DNA from: Eubacterium sp. AF36-5BH
GTDB lineage: Bacteria > Bacillota > Clostridia > Lachnospirales > Lachnospiraceae
Length of the DNA: 64,000 bases
NCBI RefSeq assembly: GCF_003460505.1
Contig: NZ_QTVG01000009.1
Coordinates: 1-64,000, forward strand
Direction: 5' to 3'
Below, piece by piece: positions 17,007-26,134 of this stretch. The stretch's first letter is position 1; every line of letters begins with the position of its first letter. The notes below the pieces were generated by a model. The model made no database searches. It had not been told where the DNA came from and saw only the letters and a program-made list of their open reading frames with translations. The translations under genes were made by a program, and so were the position numbers.

Positions 17007-17931
17007 TAAAAACCCCCCTTCTTGATTTTGATATCATAAATGCCTTTGCAAGATATTCAAATCCTTTGGCATTTGCCTTGACGTCTTCTATATAGGAAAT
17101 ATTATTTCCTTCAACATCACCATACATTTTCATCACTGCCGCCCCACCTCCAACAAAAGTTATCGGAGTAACATCGGTATTTATTTTAAACTCTCTTAAC
17201 ATATTCCATACCTTATCTGTAAATTTTTTTAATTCGCTTTCAATGACATTTCTGTATTTATCATTCATTTCACACATACCAGTTTTCATAATATATTCCA
17301 ATTCTGCCTCGTCTATCTCGCTATTAAACTTAGCAACACATTCTTTATTGATAGAATGCATACATGTAATAAGCCCCATAGGTCTTGTATCACACTCAGA
17401 AAGTTCCGGTGTCATGTTTCTTATAGTCATAAGATCAATTGTCCATGAACCAATATCAACAATTATATGTTTTCTTCCATACTGTGAAAGCCTGTCTGAT
17501 ACTGCTGCATAACACTGTGGAAAAACAGATACTTTTATAATATTGATTCTGTATGTCTCCTGTTCAAACTTAAAAACTACTTCCTTTTTTCTTGATAAGT
17601 ATTTAATAAAATTCTCCTTTTCAGCTCCAAATCTTGTAAGCGGAAGTCCTACTGATAAAAATATATCCACATTATAGATTCCTCTTGTTTTAAGTTCTTT
17701 AGCTATTGCTGCAAGTGTTAGAAGATAAAAATTATCATCTGTAACCTTTGTATCTTTTACCATAAGTCGCTTTCCTCCAATAGAATAGTACTTTCCTTCA
17801 TATTCAAGGATATTGTCAAATACTCCCGGTTCATTTGCAATATGACTCACAGCAGTTGTAAATACTGTATTTGCAGTTTTAATATTTGACCATCCGTGGT
17901 CTATTCCAACAATCTCCAATTTATTATTCAT
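16999..17931 (-). CDS. ParM/Alp-type actin-like ATPase
   Basis: About 310 residues with the actin/Hsp70 phosphate and adenosine motifs: GIDHGWSNIKT near the N-terminus, IVDIGSWTIDLM in the middle and FVGGGAAVM near the C-terminus. Plasmid ParM-like proteins form filaments that push replicons apart. The ATG at 17931 has AAGGAGA 9 bases upstream. An ATG at 17961 that overlaps the preceding stop codon (TAATG) is the alternative and would add 10 residues. The ParR-like partner follows with an 8-base overlap. The family is certain; partition of an excised ICE is inference. Confidence 0.85.
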   Translation of the reverse strand: MNNKLEIVGIDHGWSNIKTANTVFTTAVSHIANEPGVFDNILEYEGKYYSIGGKRLMVKDTKVTDDNFYLLTLAAIAKELKTRGIYNVDIFLSVGLPLTRFGAEKENFIKYLSRKKEVVFKFEQETYRINIIKVSVFPQCYAAVSDRLSQYGRKHIIVDIGSWTIDLMTIRNMTPELSECDTRPMGLITCMHSINKECVAKFNSEIDEAELEYIMKTGMCEMNDKYRNVIESELKKFTDKVWNMLREFKINTDVTPITFVGGGAAVMKMYGDVEGNNISYIEDVKANAKGFEYLAKAFMISKSRRGVFNG

Positions 17932-17960
17932 CTTAGTATATCTCCTTGATTTCTTCGTCA

Positions 17961-18248
17961 TTATGATTCCTTCTTTCCCATTAAATCTTTTATGCACGGA
18001 AAACAATATGTACTGTTTCTTCCATATGGACATCCATAACATTTACTTTTTTTCTTTTCTTCTTGAGCAGCTTTTTGTTCATCTGTAATCCTACCTGAGC
18101 ATTCCTTATTCTTAATGCATCTGTTGTTATTTCCATAAAAAAATTTACACTGCATGCAACTTTTCAAATCACGCTCTAGCTTCTCTTTTGGATCTGTTTC
18201 TTTTTTTTGGGATTTTTTTTTGCCAGACCCTTTTATGTTAATTCCCAC
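17961..18248 (-). CDS. Cys-rich small protein, probable zinc binding
   Basis: A 95-residue basic protein with eight cysteines, in the arrangement CMQCKFFY, NRCIKNKEC, then CYGCPYG and YCFPC. The pairs look like two zinc ribbons. The N-terminal 30 residues are Lys-rich. It starts with GTG at 18248, 6 bases after AAAGGAGAG. It opens the ParM-ParR operon and ends at or one base before the possible ATG of the actin-like gene. A DNA-binding or regulatory role is plausible from its basic charge and position, but I do not recognise the family. Confidence 0.65.
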   Translation of the reverse strand: MGINIKGSGKKKSQKKETDPKEKLERDLKSCMQCKFFYGNNNRCIKNKECSGRITDEQKAAQEEKKKSKCYGCPYGRNSTYCFPCIKDLMGKKES

Positions 18249-18944
18249 GTTTTCTCTCCTTTCATCTTATATTCATAGTTGTTTATCTGGTGGGGTATTA
18301 ACTATGTATGTGTACATGATTTCAGTTGAAATCTCCTCATCGCCCTGTACACTGGGAATTACAAACGAGCCGCCCCGTGGCGTTCACGACGCTTCGCCTT
18401 TCGGTTCTGCTATCTCCTCTCATGCCATTTCGAGGATAGGGAATTACTCTCTTCCCTTGTGGTTTATTATCCTTCCGAGTACATTAAATCTACTCTGCAT
18501 GCTACATTTTCACCCTTCGGTCCATCAACTCTCTTTGCAAGCTTTAACTGATTTTTGTCTGAGTAGGTGCATCGGAATTTTACTCCTTACATCAATATTC
18601 CATGTAAGATATGAAATTTTTATTTCATAAATCTGTAATTGCTATTCAATTTTCATTATTCATTTTTAGAGCTTTTTGCTCTCTGCATGCTTATGATAAC
18701 TCAGATATTCATTTTCTAATACAGACTAAAAGTACTTATATTCACTAATTTACATACTATTCTGCACTTTTTTAATAATCTTCTATTGCCATCCTCTTCG
18801 ACTACTTCTAATAGAACGTTGTTCCCTTCTGCACTTCTTCTTTTTAATCAAATCACTACTCTACCCAATATTTCATGATAACCTCTAATTTTCAAATTTT
18901 GTCTAACTACTCACAATCTAAGAATCAAGCAAACTTTTCTTTTA
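18249..18944. other. Non-coding ICE end region
   Basis: No convincing gene on either strand. The stretch 18360-18450 is visibly richer in G and C than its surroundings. A nested hairpin lies at 18310-18352 and a short one (AGAGC with GCTCT) near 18667. The remainder is A/T-rich with no recognisable motif. It presumably contains the promoter of the partition operon; I could not fix -35 and -10 boxes with confidence. Confidence 0.5.
18310..18352 (-). promoter_or_regulatory. Nested hairpin in the leader of the partition operon
   Basis: GTGTACA at 18310-18316 pairs perfectly with TGTACAC at 18346-18352 and encloses a second perfect hairpin, GATTTC with GAAATC, at 18318-18333. It lies 60 bases upstream of the first partition-operon start. 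It could be an operator or a folded transcript leader. Confidence 0.5.
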
Positions 18945-18946
18945 AA

Positions 18947-19032
18947 GTTGGACCATTTAATTTCGTCCAACTTTGGTCCAATTTTGGTCCAACTTTTGTG
19001 ATTAGTTGCGATATTTTGTGATAAGTTATGAT
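18947..19032. repeat. Clustered 11-bp and 20-bp repeats at the ICE/chromosome junction
   Basis: On the minus strand three tandem 11-bp units read GTTGGACCAAA, ATTGGACCAAA and GTTGGACGAAA (18993 down to 18961), with one inverted copy (GTTGGACCA on plus at 18948-18956). Next to them are two 20-bp direct repeats, TTTTGTGATTAGTTGCGAT (18994-19012) and TTTTGTGATAAGTTATGAT (19014-19032). The chromosomal tsf terminator starts 19 bases further on. The layout resembles recombinase arm sites at an attachment end. Confidence 0.55.
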
Positions 19033-19050
19033 TTCTCTTTAAACAACAAA

Positions 19051-19092
19051 AAACCCTTTAAACATAGCGATTTGCCTATGTTTAAAGGGTTT
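19051..19092 (-). terminator. tsf terminator
   Basis: A perfect 17-bp stem (19051-19067 with 19076-19092) with an 8-base loop. On the minus strand it ends in GGGTTT followed by TTTGTTG. It closes the rpsB-tsf operon and marks the chromosomal side of the ICE junction. Confidence 0.93.
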
Positions 19093-19119
19093 CTTTATAC
19101 CTTAATAAACTGTTAAAAT

Positions 19120-20214
19120 TTATTTCATCTGTGCAGCAACTTCTTCTGCGAAGTTTTCTTCTTTCTTTTCGATACCTTCACCAGTTTCGAAACGAACGAA
19201 TTTCTTAATTGCTACAGTAGCACCAACTTCTTTTGATACTTCATCAAGATACTTAGCAACTGTCTGCTTTCCATCAGCAGCCATAACGTATGTCTGATCA
19301 AGAAGACATACTTCTTTTAACTGCTTAGATACACGACCTTCTACTAAACCGTTGAAGATCTTGTTTTCCATGATTTCAGCTTTCTTAGCCATAGCAATTG
19401 AGCTTAATGCTGCCTTTGCTTCTTTTGAAAGGAAGTTGAATAAATATTTGTCATTCTGCTTTTCTTCGTAGATAGCTTTGTCTTCATCGTTGAATACATT
19501 CTGGCTTAAAGCTTCTGCAAAGATATCCTTCTGGATTGGCTTTGGAAGTGAATCTGGTTCATTTAAAGCACTGTCAATTGTGATTTCTCTCATCTTAGCA
19601 AGTTCGTCTGCTGAAATGTCGTTTCTTGAAATATACTGTGGGTTCATAGCTGCAATCTGCATAGCAATTGTCTTAATTGCTGCTGTTACAGTGTCATTTT
19701 CAGGAGCATCAGCTTCAACTAATACACCAATCTTTCCACCTGCATGAATGTATGATGCGATAACACCGTCTGATTCGATTCTTTCAAATCTTCTGATGTT
19801 CATGTTTTCTCCGATTACTGCAATCTGTGATACTAATTCGTCTTTTACAGTCTTTGTAGTATCAAGTTCCCATGGTTCAGCCATGAATGTATCCATATCA
19901 GTTGCTGATGAATCAACAATCTGGTTTGCAACGTTAGCAACGAATGTCTGGAACTTTTCGTTCTTAGCAACGAAGTCTGTTTCTGAGTTAACTTCAACGA
20001 TTGCTGCCTTACCGTCTTTAACTGTTGTGTATACGATACCTTCAGCTGCGATTCTACCTGATTTCTTTACAGCTGTAGCTTCACCTTTTTTTCTTAAAAC
20101 TTCGATAGCTGCTTCCTGATTACCATCAGTTTCAACTAAAGCTTTTTTACAAGCCATAACACCAGCGCCTGTTAATTCTCTTAATTCTTTTACCATTGCT
20201 GCTGTAATTGTCAT
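19120..20214 (-). CDS. tsf: Translation elongation factor Ts
   Basis: The nucleotide exchange factor that reloads EF-Tu with GTP. The N-terminal UBA-like part ends with the signature ELTGAGVMACKKAL, and the core has EVNSETDFVAKNEKF. At 364 residues it is longer than the usual 280-310. The extra length lies about at residues 230-285, between the last core helix and EGRVSKQLKEVCLLDQ. The ATG at 20214 has AGGAGG just upstream. It follows rpsB by 34 bases and ends at a strong terminator. Confidence 0.97.
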   Translation of the reverse strand: MTITAAMVKELRELTGAGVMACKKALVETDGNQEAAIEVLRKKGEATAVKKSGRIAAEGIVYTTVKDGKAAIVEVNSETDFVAKNEKFQTFVANVANQIVDSSATDMDTFMAEPWELDTTKTVKDELVSQIAVIGENMNIRRFERIESDGVIASYIHAGGKIGVLVEADAPENDTVTAAIKTIAMQIAAMNPQYISRNDISADELAKMREITIDSALNEPDSLPKPIQKDIFAEALSQNVFNDEDKAIYEEKQNDKYLFNFLSKEAKAALSSIAMAKKAEIMENKIFNGLVEGRVSKQLKEVCLLDQTYVMAADGKQTVAKYLDEVSKEVGATVAIKKFVRFETGEGIEKKEENFAEEVAAQMK

Positions 20215-20248
20215 ATTTCTATTCCTCCTAAAATCAAAAATCTGTTAA

Positions 20249-20971
20249 TTATTCAGCATCTGCTGCAGCTTCTTCAGCAACCATTTCTTCACCCTGGTTA
20301 GCTTCGATAACTGCGTCAGCCATCTTAGAAACAATAAGTTTTACTGCTCTGATAGCATCATCGTTACCTGGGATAACGTAATCTAATTCTTCTGGATCAC
20401 AGTTTGTATCTGCAATACCGATTAACTTAATTCCAAGTGCATGTGCTTCCTGAACACAAATCTTTTCCTTCTTAGGATCTACAACGAAGATTGCATCTGG
20501 GATTCTCTTCATTTCCTTGATACCACCAAGGTTCTTTTCAAGCTTGTCCCATTCCTTCTTGATGTTTACAACTTCCTTCTTAGGAAGAACATCAAATGTA
20601 CCATCTTCTGACATTCTTTCGATATCTTTTAATCTCTTAATTCTTGACTGGATAGTCTTGAAGTTTGTAAGCATACCACCTAACCATCTTTCGTTAACGT
20701 AGTACATACCACATCTCTGTGCTTCTTCCTTAACAGCTTCCTGTGCCTGCTTCTTTGTTCCTACGAAAAGGATTGAACCACCATCAGCTGCGATGTCTGA
20801 TACTGCTTTGTAAGCTTCATCTACTTTACCTACTGACTTCTGTAAGTCGATGATGTAGATACCATTTCTTTCTGTGTAGATGTATGGAGCCATCTTAGGG
20901 TTCCATCTTCTTGTCTGATGTCCAAAATGAACACCTGCTTCTAATAACTGTTTCATTGAAATAACGCTCAT
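20249..20971 (-). CDS. rpsB: 30S ribosomal protein S2
   Basis: A 240-residue protein with the S2 signatures [20 protein letters not shown] at the start and [12 protein letters not shown] in the second half. It ends in an Ala/Glu-rich acidic tail. S2 joins the small subunit late and is needed for initiation. It has a strong AGGAGG before the ATG at 20971, its own promoter and a folded leader about 140 bases long. tsf follows in the same transcript. Confidence 0.97.
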   Translation of the reverse strand: MSVISMKQLLEAGVHFGHQTRRWNPKMAPYIYTERNGIYIIDLQKSVGKVDEAYKAVSDIAADGGSILFVGTKKQAQEAVKEEAQRCGMYYVNERWLGGMLTNFKTIQSRIKRLKDIERMSEDGTFDVLPKKEVVNIKKEWDKLEKNLGGIKEMKRIPDAIFVVDPKKEKICVQEAHALGIKLIGIADTNCDPEELDYVIPGNDDAIRAVKLIVSKMADAVIEANQGEEMVAEEAAADAE

Positions 20972-20978
20972 TTTAATA

Positions 20979-21117
20979 CCTCCTGGTTTTTAATAATTAT
21001 TTTTGGTATCGTTCCGTAAACCTACGGCAAATACCATACCTTCCATCTGCTTCCCCGAATCAGACAACCCCGAGCAAGGGCACCCGCCTGTATCTCCACA
21101 GATGTGCTTAATGCAAC
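20979..21117 (-). promoter_or_regulatory. Structured 5' leader of rpsB (possible S2 autoregulation)
   Basis: Between the predicted start of transcription and the ribosome site the leader has CATCTG pairing with CAGATG around a G/C-rich internal hairpin, then a second hairpin made from GGTAT with ATACC and CCGTA with TACGG. Ribosomal protein leaders often fold this way to bind their own product. The foldings are read by eye; the regulation is inferred. Confidence 0.45.
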
Positions 21118-21123
21118 TCAAGT

Positions 21124-21152
21124 ATCATAACACAAAAACAGGACCGGTGCAA
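21124..21152 (-). promoter_or_regulatory. Promoter of rpsB-tsf
   Basis: On the minus strand a -35 box TTGCAC (21147-21152) and a -10 box TATGAT (21124-21129) are separated by exactly 17 bases, the vegetative sigma-A pattern. Confidence 0.8.
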
Positions 21153-21203
21153 CAACTTTTTACGTTATGTATTAGTTGTTTTTACCAGTCCCATATTTTA
21201 ATT

Positions 21204-21269
21204 TTATTTAATGCTGCTTACATTAATCCTACAATCTTATTTAATGCTGCTCGCATTAATACTTCAATT
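21204..21269. repeat. Two 33-bp direct repeats between topA and rpsB
   Basis: TTATTTAATGCTGCT, two variable bases and CATTAAT occur at 21204-21227 and again at 21237-21260, a period of 33 bases. The remaining bases of the topA-rpsB gap hold no gene; a plus-strand frame across it has low-complexity content and no ribosome site. Confidence 0.6.
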
Positions 21270-21398
21270 TCATTTTTTTGCTATTCACATCAAACATGTA
21301 ACTTTATCTTACTCAACTCCGCATATCCTATACCAGATACCGAAACCTGCCAGTTTGGCTCCATGACCCTCCATATCCAACACCGAGCATTGAATCTA

Positions 21399-23468
21399 CT
21401 AATTTGTCTCCTTCTTTGGCTCTACATATCCACACTGGGCATCAGCACATGCCAACTTATTTCCTTTTTCTACCATGTAGCCACCGCACTGTGGACACTT
21501 CTTAGTTGATGGTTTCTGCCATGACATAAAATCACATTCAGGGCCGTCAATACATCCGTAGTAACGTCTGCCTTTTTTTGTCATGCGGTATACCACGTCT
21601 TTGCCACATTTTGGACAAGGAACACCAACCTTTTCAAGATAAGGTTTTGTATTTCTACATTCAGGGAATCCCGGACATGCAAGGAATTTTCCATGTGGTC
21701 CGTATTTAATAACCATTCTTCTGCCACATTCCTCACAAATTTCATCTGATTCTTCATCTGCTATCTGAATCTTTTCAAGTTTCTGTTCAGCGTTCTTTAC
21801 CATTAATTCCAAATCAGGGTAAAAGTTTCTGATAATTGTCTTCCACTCAATCTTGCCTTCTTCAACAGAGTCCAAAAGTGATTCCATGTTCGCTGTAAAT
21901 TCTGTATCTACGATAACGCTAAATGCTGTTTTCATTACATTGTTTACTGCTTCCCCTAATTCTGTAACATAAAGATTCTTCTTTTCCTTTGTTACATATC
22001 TTCTGCCAACAATAGTTCCGATTGTTGGTGCATAGGTACTTGGACGACCAATGCCCTGTTCTTCCATTGCCTTTACTAAAGCCGCTTCTGTAAAATGAGC
22101 AGGTGGCTGTGTAAAATGCTGATTTTCTTCAAACTTAACAAATTCTAACTCTGAGTCTTTGTCAAGTTTTGCAATTGTATTGTTTGTTACAACTTTTTCG
22201 TTGTCGCTGTCTGTGTATATTTTCATAAAACCGTCAAAACCGATTTTTGAAGTTGATGCATTAAATACATATTCTCCTGCACCGATTTTCACATTAAATG
22301 TATCATAGACTGCATTTTTCATTCTGCTTGCAACAAATCTTTTCCAAATCAACTGATAAAGTCTGAACTGGTCTCTTGGAAGCTGTGCTTTTACCATGTC
22401 AGGTGTAAGTGATACGTCTGTAGGTCTGATGGCTTCGTGAGCGTCCTGAATTTTTTTAGATGACTTCTTAGAAACAATTTCTGTTGCCATATAATCATCA
22501 CCGTAGTTGCCTTCAATAAATTCCTTTACCTGTGCTTCTGCTGTTTCAGATACTCTTGTGGAATCTGTACGAAGGTAAGTAATAAGACCTATGCTTCCAC
22601 GCCCTTTTATCTCCACACCTTCATATAACTGCTGTGCTATACGCATTGTTTTCTGTGTTGAAAAATTAAGTGCTTTTGAAGCTTCCTGCTGCATTGTACT
22701 TGTTGTAAATGGAATAGGTGCTTTTCTTGTACGGTTTCCTTTTTTTATGTCATTTACAGAGAACTTGCTGTCTTTTATCTGTTCGATAATTTTATCAAGC
22801 TGCTCTTTTCCTGTAATTTCTACTTTTCCTTTTTTATCACCGTAAAAACTTACAGTGAATTCTTTGTTTTTGTATTTTAAAACGGCATCCATGTCCCAAT
22901 ATTCTTTTGGTATAAATGCGTTTATTTCTTCTTCTCTGTCACATAACATTCTAAGTGCTACTGACTGAACACGACCTGCACTAAGTCCTCTTTTAATTTT
23001 CATCCATAAAAGTGGGCTGATGCTGTAACCAACCATTCTGTCCATTACACGTCTTGCCTGCTGTGCGTCTACAAGATTCATATTAATTTCTCTTGGATGT
23101 TTTAGTGACTCCTTAACTGCCGGTTTTGTAATTTCGTTAAATGTTATTCTTGCACTTTTTTTGTTTTCTAATTTCAAAGCCTTTGATAAATGCCATGAAA
23201 TTGCTTCTCCCTCGCGGTCCGGGTCAGTTGCCAAATATACTTTGTCCGCTTTTTTTACACAGCGACGAAGTTCTGCTAACTTCTCACCCTTTCCTCTGAT
23301 TGTAATATATTTTGGTTCATAATCATTTTCAAAGTCAATTCCCATTGTGCTTTTTGGCATATCCCTTACATGTCCGTTTGAAGCTACAACTTCATAATTT
23401 GAACCTAAGAATTTTTTAATTGTTTTAACTTTTGCTGGTGATTCCACGATCACAAGATACTTTGCCAT
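21399..23468 (-). CDS. topA: DNA topoisomerase I
   Basis: A 689-residue type IA topoisomerase that relaxes negative supercoils. The TOPRIM domain shows the Glu in VESPAKVKTI and the DxDxE motif as ATDPDREGE. The active tyrosine lies in TYLRTDSTRVS. Three C-terminal zinc ribbons follow, starting CEECGRRM, CPKCGKDV and CPQCGGYM. The ATG at 23468 is preceded by AAGGAG at 6 bases; the 9 upstream codons are not needed. dprA lies directly upstream, the common topA-dprA order of Firmicutes. Confidence 0.97.
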   Translation of the reverse strand: MAKYLVIVESPAKVKTIKKFLGSNYEVVASNGHVRDMPKSTMGIDFENDYEPKYITIRGKGEKLAELRRCVKKADKVYLATDPDREGEAISWHLSKALKLENKKSARITFNEITKPAVKESLKHPREINMNLVDAQQARRVMDRMVGYSISPLLWMKIKRGLSAGRVQSVALRMLCDREEEINAFIPKEYWDMDAVLKYKNKEFTVSFYGDKKGKVEITGKEQLDKIIEQIKDSKFSVNDIKKGNRTRKAPIPFTTSTMQQEASKALNFSTQKTMRIAQQLYEGVEIKGRGSIGLITYLRTDSTRVSETAEAQVKEFIEGNYGDDYMATEIVSKKSSKKIQDAHEAIRPTDVSLTPDMVKAQLPRDQFRLYQLIWKRFVASRMKNAVYDTFNVKIGAGEYVFNASTSKIGFDGFMKIYTDSDNEKVVTNNTIAKLDKDSELEFVKFEENQHFTQPPAHFTEAALVKAMEEQGIGRPSTYAPTIGTIVGRRYVTKEKKNLYVTELGEAVNNVMKTAFSVIVDTEFTANMESLLDSVEEGKIEWKTIIRNFYPDLELMVKNAEQKLEKIQIADEESDEICEECGRRMVIKYGPHGKFLACPGFPECRNTKPYLEKVGVPCPKCGKDVVYRMTKKGRRYYGCIDGPECDFMSWQKPSTKKCPQCGGYMVEKGNKLACADAQCGYVEPKKETN

Positions 23469-23491
23469 AAATACTCCTTTTTGAAAAAATA

Positions 23492-24580
23492 TCAACTCAG
23501 CCTTGAATAATAATTGTATGATGGTTGTTCCACTAGCCCTTTCAATTGTAATTGTAACAACATCTCAACTAGCTTTTCATACTTTAATCCTGTGTTTTCC
23601 ATTAATTCATATATATTTTTCGGCTGTAAACCTAACTCACTATACAACATCAAAAATTCTTTTTCAAGTATTTTTTCTTCGGTATTTTTCTCATCAGCCT
23701 TATTAAATACGAAGTATTTAAGCTCAGATATTATATCATTTGCCGATGTTACAATACCTGCACCATTCTTAATTAACCTGTTCGTGCCACCACTTAATCT
23801 GTCCCCAACTCTACCGGGAACTGCCATAACATCCCTTCCCTGCTCCAACGCCCATTCAACAGTTATAAGGGAACCACTTTTTTCTTTTGCTTCAACTACA
23901 ACAACCTTGTGGGACAAACCGCTTATTATTCGATTTCTTTGTGGAAAATGCCACGCTAAGGCTTTACTACCCGGCGGATACTCAGATATAATTCCACCTT
24001 TTTTCAATATGTCATTATACAATTCTATGTTTTCTGTTGGGTAGCACACGTCCACACCTGTTCCAACTACCGAAAAAGTTCCCGTTTCTCCCACAATGGC
24101 TCCTAATTGACTATATGTATCAATTCCCCTAGCCATACCACTAATTATCTGCACACCTGCTTTTGACAAATCTTCTGCAAGCTTTTTTGCCATGTTTCTG
24201 CCGTAACCTGAACAGGCTCTCGCCCCTACCATTGCCACAATTGGTTTGTTACAGTCAGGCAACCTTCCCTTATAAAATAAATAATATGGTCTGTGGTCGT
24301 AAGGTTTCAAATTTTCCGGATAATCTTCATCTTCAACGGTCACAAATTTTATGTCTTTTTGCTTTAGCTTTTCATAAAAATCTTCCTTATTAAATTTATC
24401 CCTTGATTCAACAATATTTCTTATATCTTCCGGTGACATTCTATCATCTGACATTAACTTCTTTTCGCTAATATTATATAAATTTTCCGCTGTGCCATAC
24501 ACTTTTAAAATCTTCTGTATTTTATCAAAATAAAAGTATTCGTTTGATGCAAGCCACGCCCAATAATCTCTCTTTTCCAT
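23492..24580 (-). CDS. dprA: DNA-processing protein DprA
   Basis: A 362-residue protein that loads RecA onto incoming single-stranded DNA. An N-terminal helical SAM-like part leads to the Rossmann-like core with VAMVGARACSGYG, ISGMARGIDTYS and PGSKALAWHFPQRNRIISGLS. A short winged-helix end follows. It lies between yifB (its start touches the yifB stop) and topA. dprA is kept in many bacteria without known natural competence, so competence is not implied. Confidence 0.96.
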   Translation of the reverse strand: MEKRDYWAWLASNEYFYFDKIQKILKVYGTAENLYNISEKKLMSDDRMSPEDIRNIVESRDKFNKEDFYEKLKQKDIKFVTVEDEDYPENLKPYDHRPYYLFYKGRLPDCNKPIVAMVGARACSGYGRNMAKKLAEDLSKAGVQIISGMARGIDTYSQLGAIVGETGTFSVVGTGVDVCYPTENIELYNDILKKGGIISEYPPGSKALAWHFPQRNRIISGLSHKVVVVEAKEKSGSLITVEWALEQGRDVMAVPGRVGDRLSGGTNRLIKNGAGIVTSANDIISELKYFVFNKADEKNTEEKILEKEFLMLYSELGLQPKNIYELMENTGLKYEKLVEMLLQLQLKGLVEQPSYNYYSRLS

Positions 24581-26086
24581 TTACCCCACACTTTCTATTG
24601 TCTTAAAACTAATGGCCTCTGCCAAATCTTCTGTTGATATTTTATTTTTTCCTTTTAAATCCGCAATTGTTCTTGCTACTTTTAATATTTTTTCGTAAGC
24701 TCTCACGCTTAAATTCATTTTCTCATAAACGTCTTTTATGAGTTTCTCTTCTTTCCTGTCCAAGGCACAGTATTTCTCTATAAACTCCCCTTGTAATTGA
24801 CTATTATAATTAAAGTTTTCGTATTTATACCTTTCCCTTTGAATAGCCGCCGCCAAATCCACACGTTTTCTGATTTCTTCTGAAGATTCCTGCTCTTTGT
24901 CACTTTTTATTTCCATAAAAGAAACCGGGTTCATGTGTACGCACAAATCCATTCGGTCCAGTATTGGCCCACTGACTTTTTCTAAATATTTTTTCACGTC
25001 ATTTTCAGTACAGTTACATTTGTTTCTATCAGGATAGTAGCCACACCTGCAAGGATTCATTGACGCCATCAAAACAAAATCCGCCGGGAAACTGTAAGTG
25101 CCGTTTGCCCTTGAAACTACTATTTTTCTATCCTCTAGCGGCTGTCTTAAAGTCTCCATTACCGCTCTTGAAAATTCAGGGAACTCGTCCATGTACAAAA
25201 CACCGCCATGTGCCAATGTCATTTCACCGGGTTTTGGATTAATGCCACCACCTGTAAGTGCCGTAACTGTTGTTGTGTGATGTGGACTTCTAAAGGGTCT
25301 TTTGGTAACAAGTCCCTCTTCTAAAATACCTGCAATACTTTGTATTTTTGATATTTCAATTATTTCCTCTTTCGACATTCTGGACAGGATTGTAGGCAGC
25401 GCTTTTGCGATGGCTGTTTTTCCTGTTCCAGGTGGTCCCACCAGTAAAAGATTATGCATTCCTGCTGCTGCAATCTCAGCGCCTTTTCTGCCCTGCACCT
25501 GACCTTTTATGTATTTAAAATCTTTGCCTGCATACTCGCTTTGGCTGTTTATTTTTACTTTATGAATTGGTTCGTATTTCCCTGTAGTCAGCATCATTAC
25601 AAGCTCGTTAAGATTCTCCACTCCGATTACTTTTATCCCTTCTACAAAACTACATTCATTTACGTTTGCTTTCGGCACAAAACACTCTTTGATTCCGTTT
25701 TCAAGCCCATGCAACACAATTGGTAAAATTCCGTTTACAGAAACAACTCTACCATCCAAGCTTAGTTCCCCAACAAACATTTTACCCTCCACGTCACATT
25801 GTAAAATCTCCAAAGCCTTCAATATAGAAACTGCTATTGGCAGGTCAAAATAAGTTCCTGTTTTTCGAATATTTCCCGGTGAAAAATTTATTGTTATTCT
25901 TTTCGGCAGTATCATAAAACCTGAATTCTTAATGGCGGTTCTAACTCTTTCTCTTGATTCTTTAATATCTGATGATAAAAGACCTACCATATCAAATGAT
26001 GGTAGGCCATTACATATATCAGTCTCCACAATAACCGGCAGTACGTCTACCCCTGTTATTGTGGCACAATTAATTCTGCATACCAT
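24581..26086 (-). CDS. YifB/ComM family Mg-chelatase-like AAA+ ATPase
   Basis: A 501-residue protein with an N-terminal domain (GLPSFDMVGLLSSDIKESRERV), Walker A GPPGTGKT, the Walker B region in LYMDEFPEF and the zinc-like segment MNPCRCGYYPDRNKCNC. In Gram-negatives ComM is a branch-migration helicase in transformation; the Firmicutes form has no settled role. It is next to dprA, as often seen. It forms one run with dprA and topA, with adjacent or overlapping ends. Confidence 0.95.
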   Translation of the reverse strand: MVCRINCATITGVDVLPVIVETDICNGLPSFDMVGLLSSDIKESRERVRTAIKNSGFMILPKRITINFSPGNIRKTGTYFDLPIAVSILKALEILQCDVEGKMFVGELSLDGRVVSVNGILPIVLHGLENGIKECFVPKANVNECSFVEGIKVIGVENLNELVMMLTTGKYEPIHKVKINSQSEYAGKDFKYIKGQVQGRKGAEIAAAGMHNLLLVGPPGTGKTAIAKALPTILSRMSKEEIIEISKIQSIAGILEEGLVTKRPFRSPHHTTTVTALTGGGINPKPGEMTLAHGGVLYMDEFPEFSRAVMETLRQPLEDRKIVVSRANGTYSFPADFVLMASMNPCRCGYYPDRNKCNCTENDVKKYLEKVSGPILDRMDLCVHMNPVSFMEIKSDKEQESSEEIRKRVDLAAAIQRERYKYENFNYNSQLQGEFIEKYCALDRKEEKLIKDVYEKMNLSVRAYEKILKVARTIADLKGKNKISTEDLAEAISFKTIESVG

Positions 26087-26134
26087 AAGTCCCTCCTTGT
26101 TGTTTTAACGCAACATTTTGTTTTTATGATATTA

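Noticed and set aside
18154..18630. 158-codon plus-strand frame at the ICE end
   Set aside because: It is antisense to the Cys-rich gene and to the leader region, with no ribosome site or recognisable domain.
21003..21509. 168-codon plus-strand frame between topA and rpsB
   Set aside because: It starts with TTG without a ribosome site, covers the rpsB promoter and leader, and runs into the end of topA on the other strand. The composition is low complexity.
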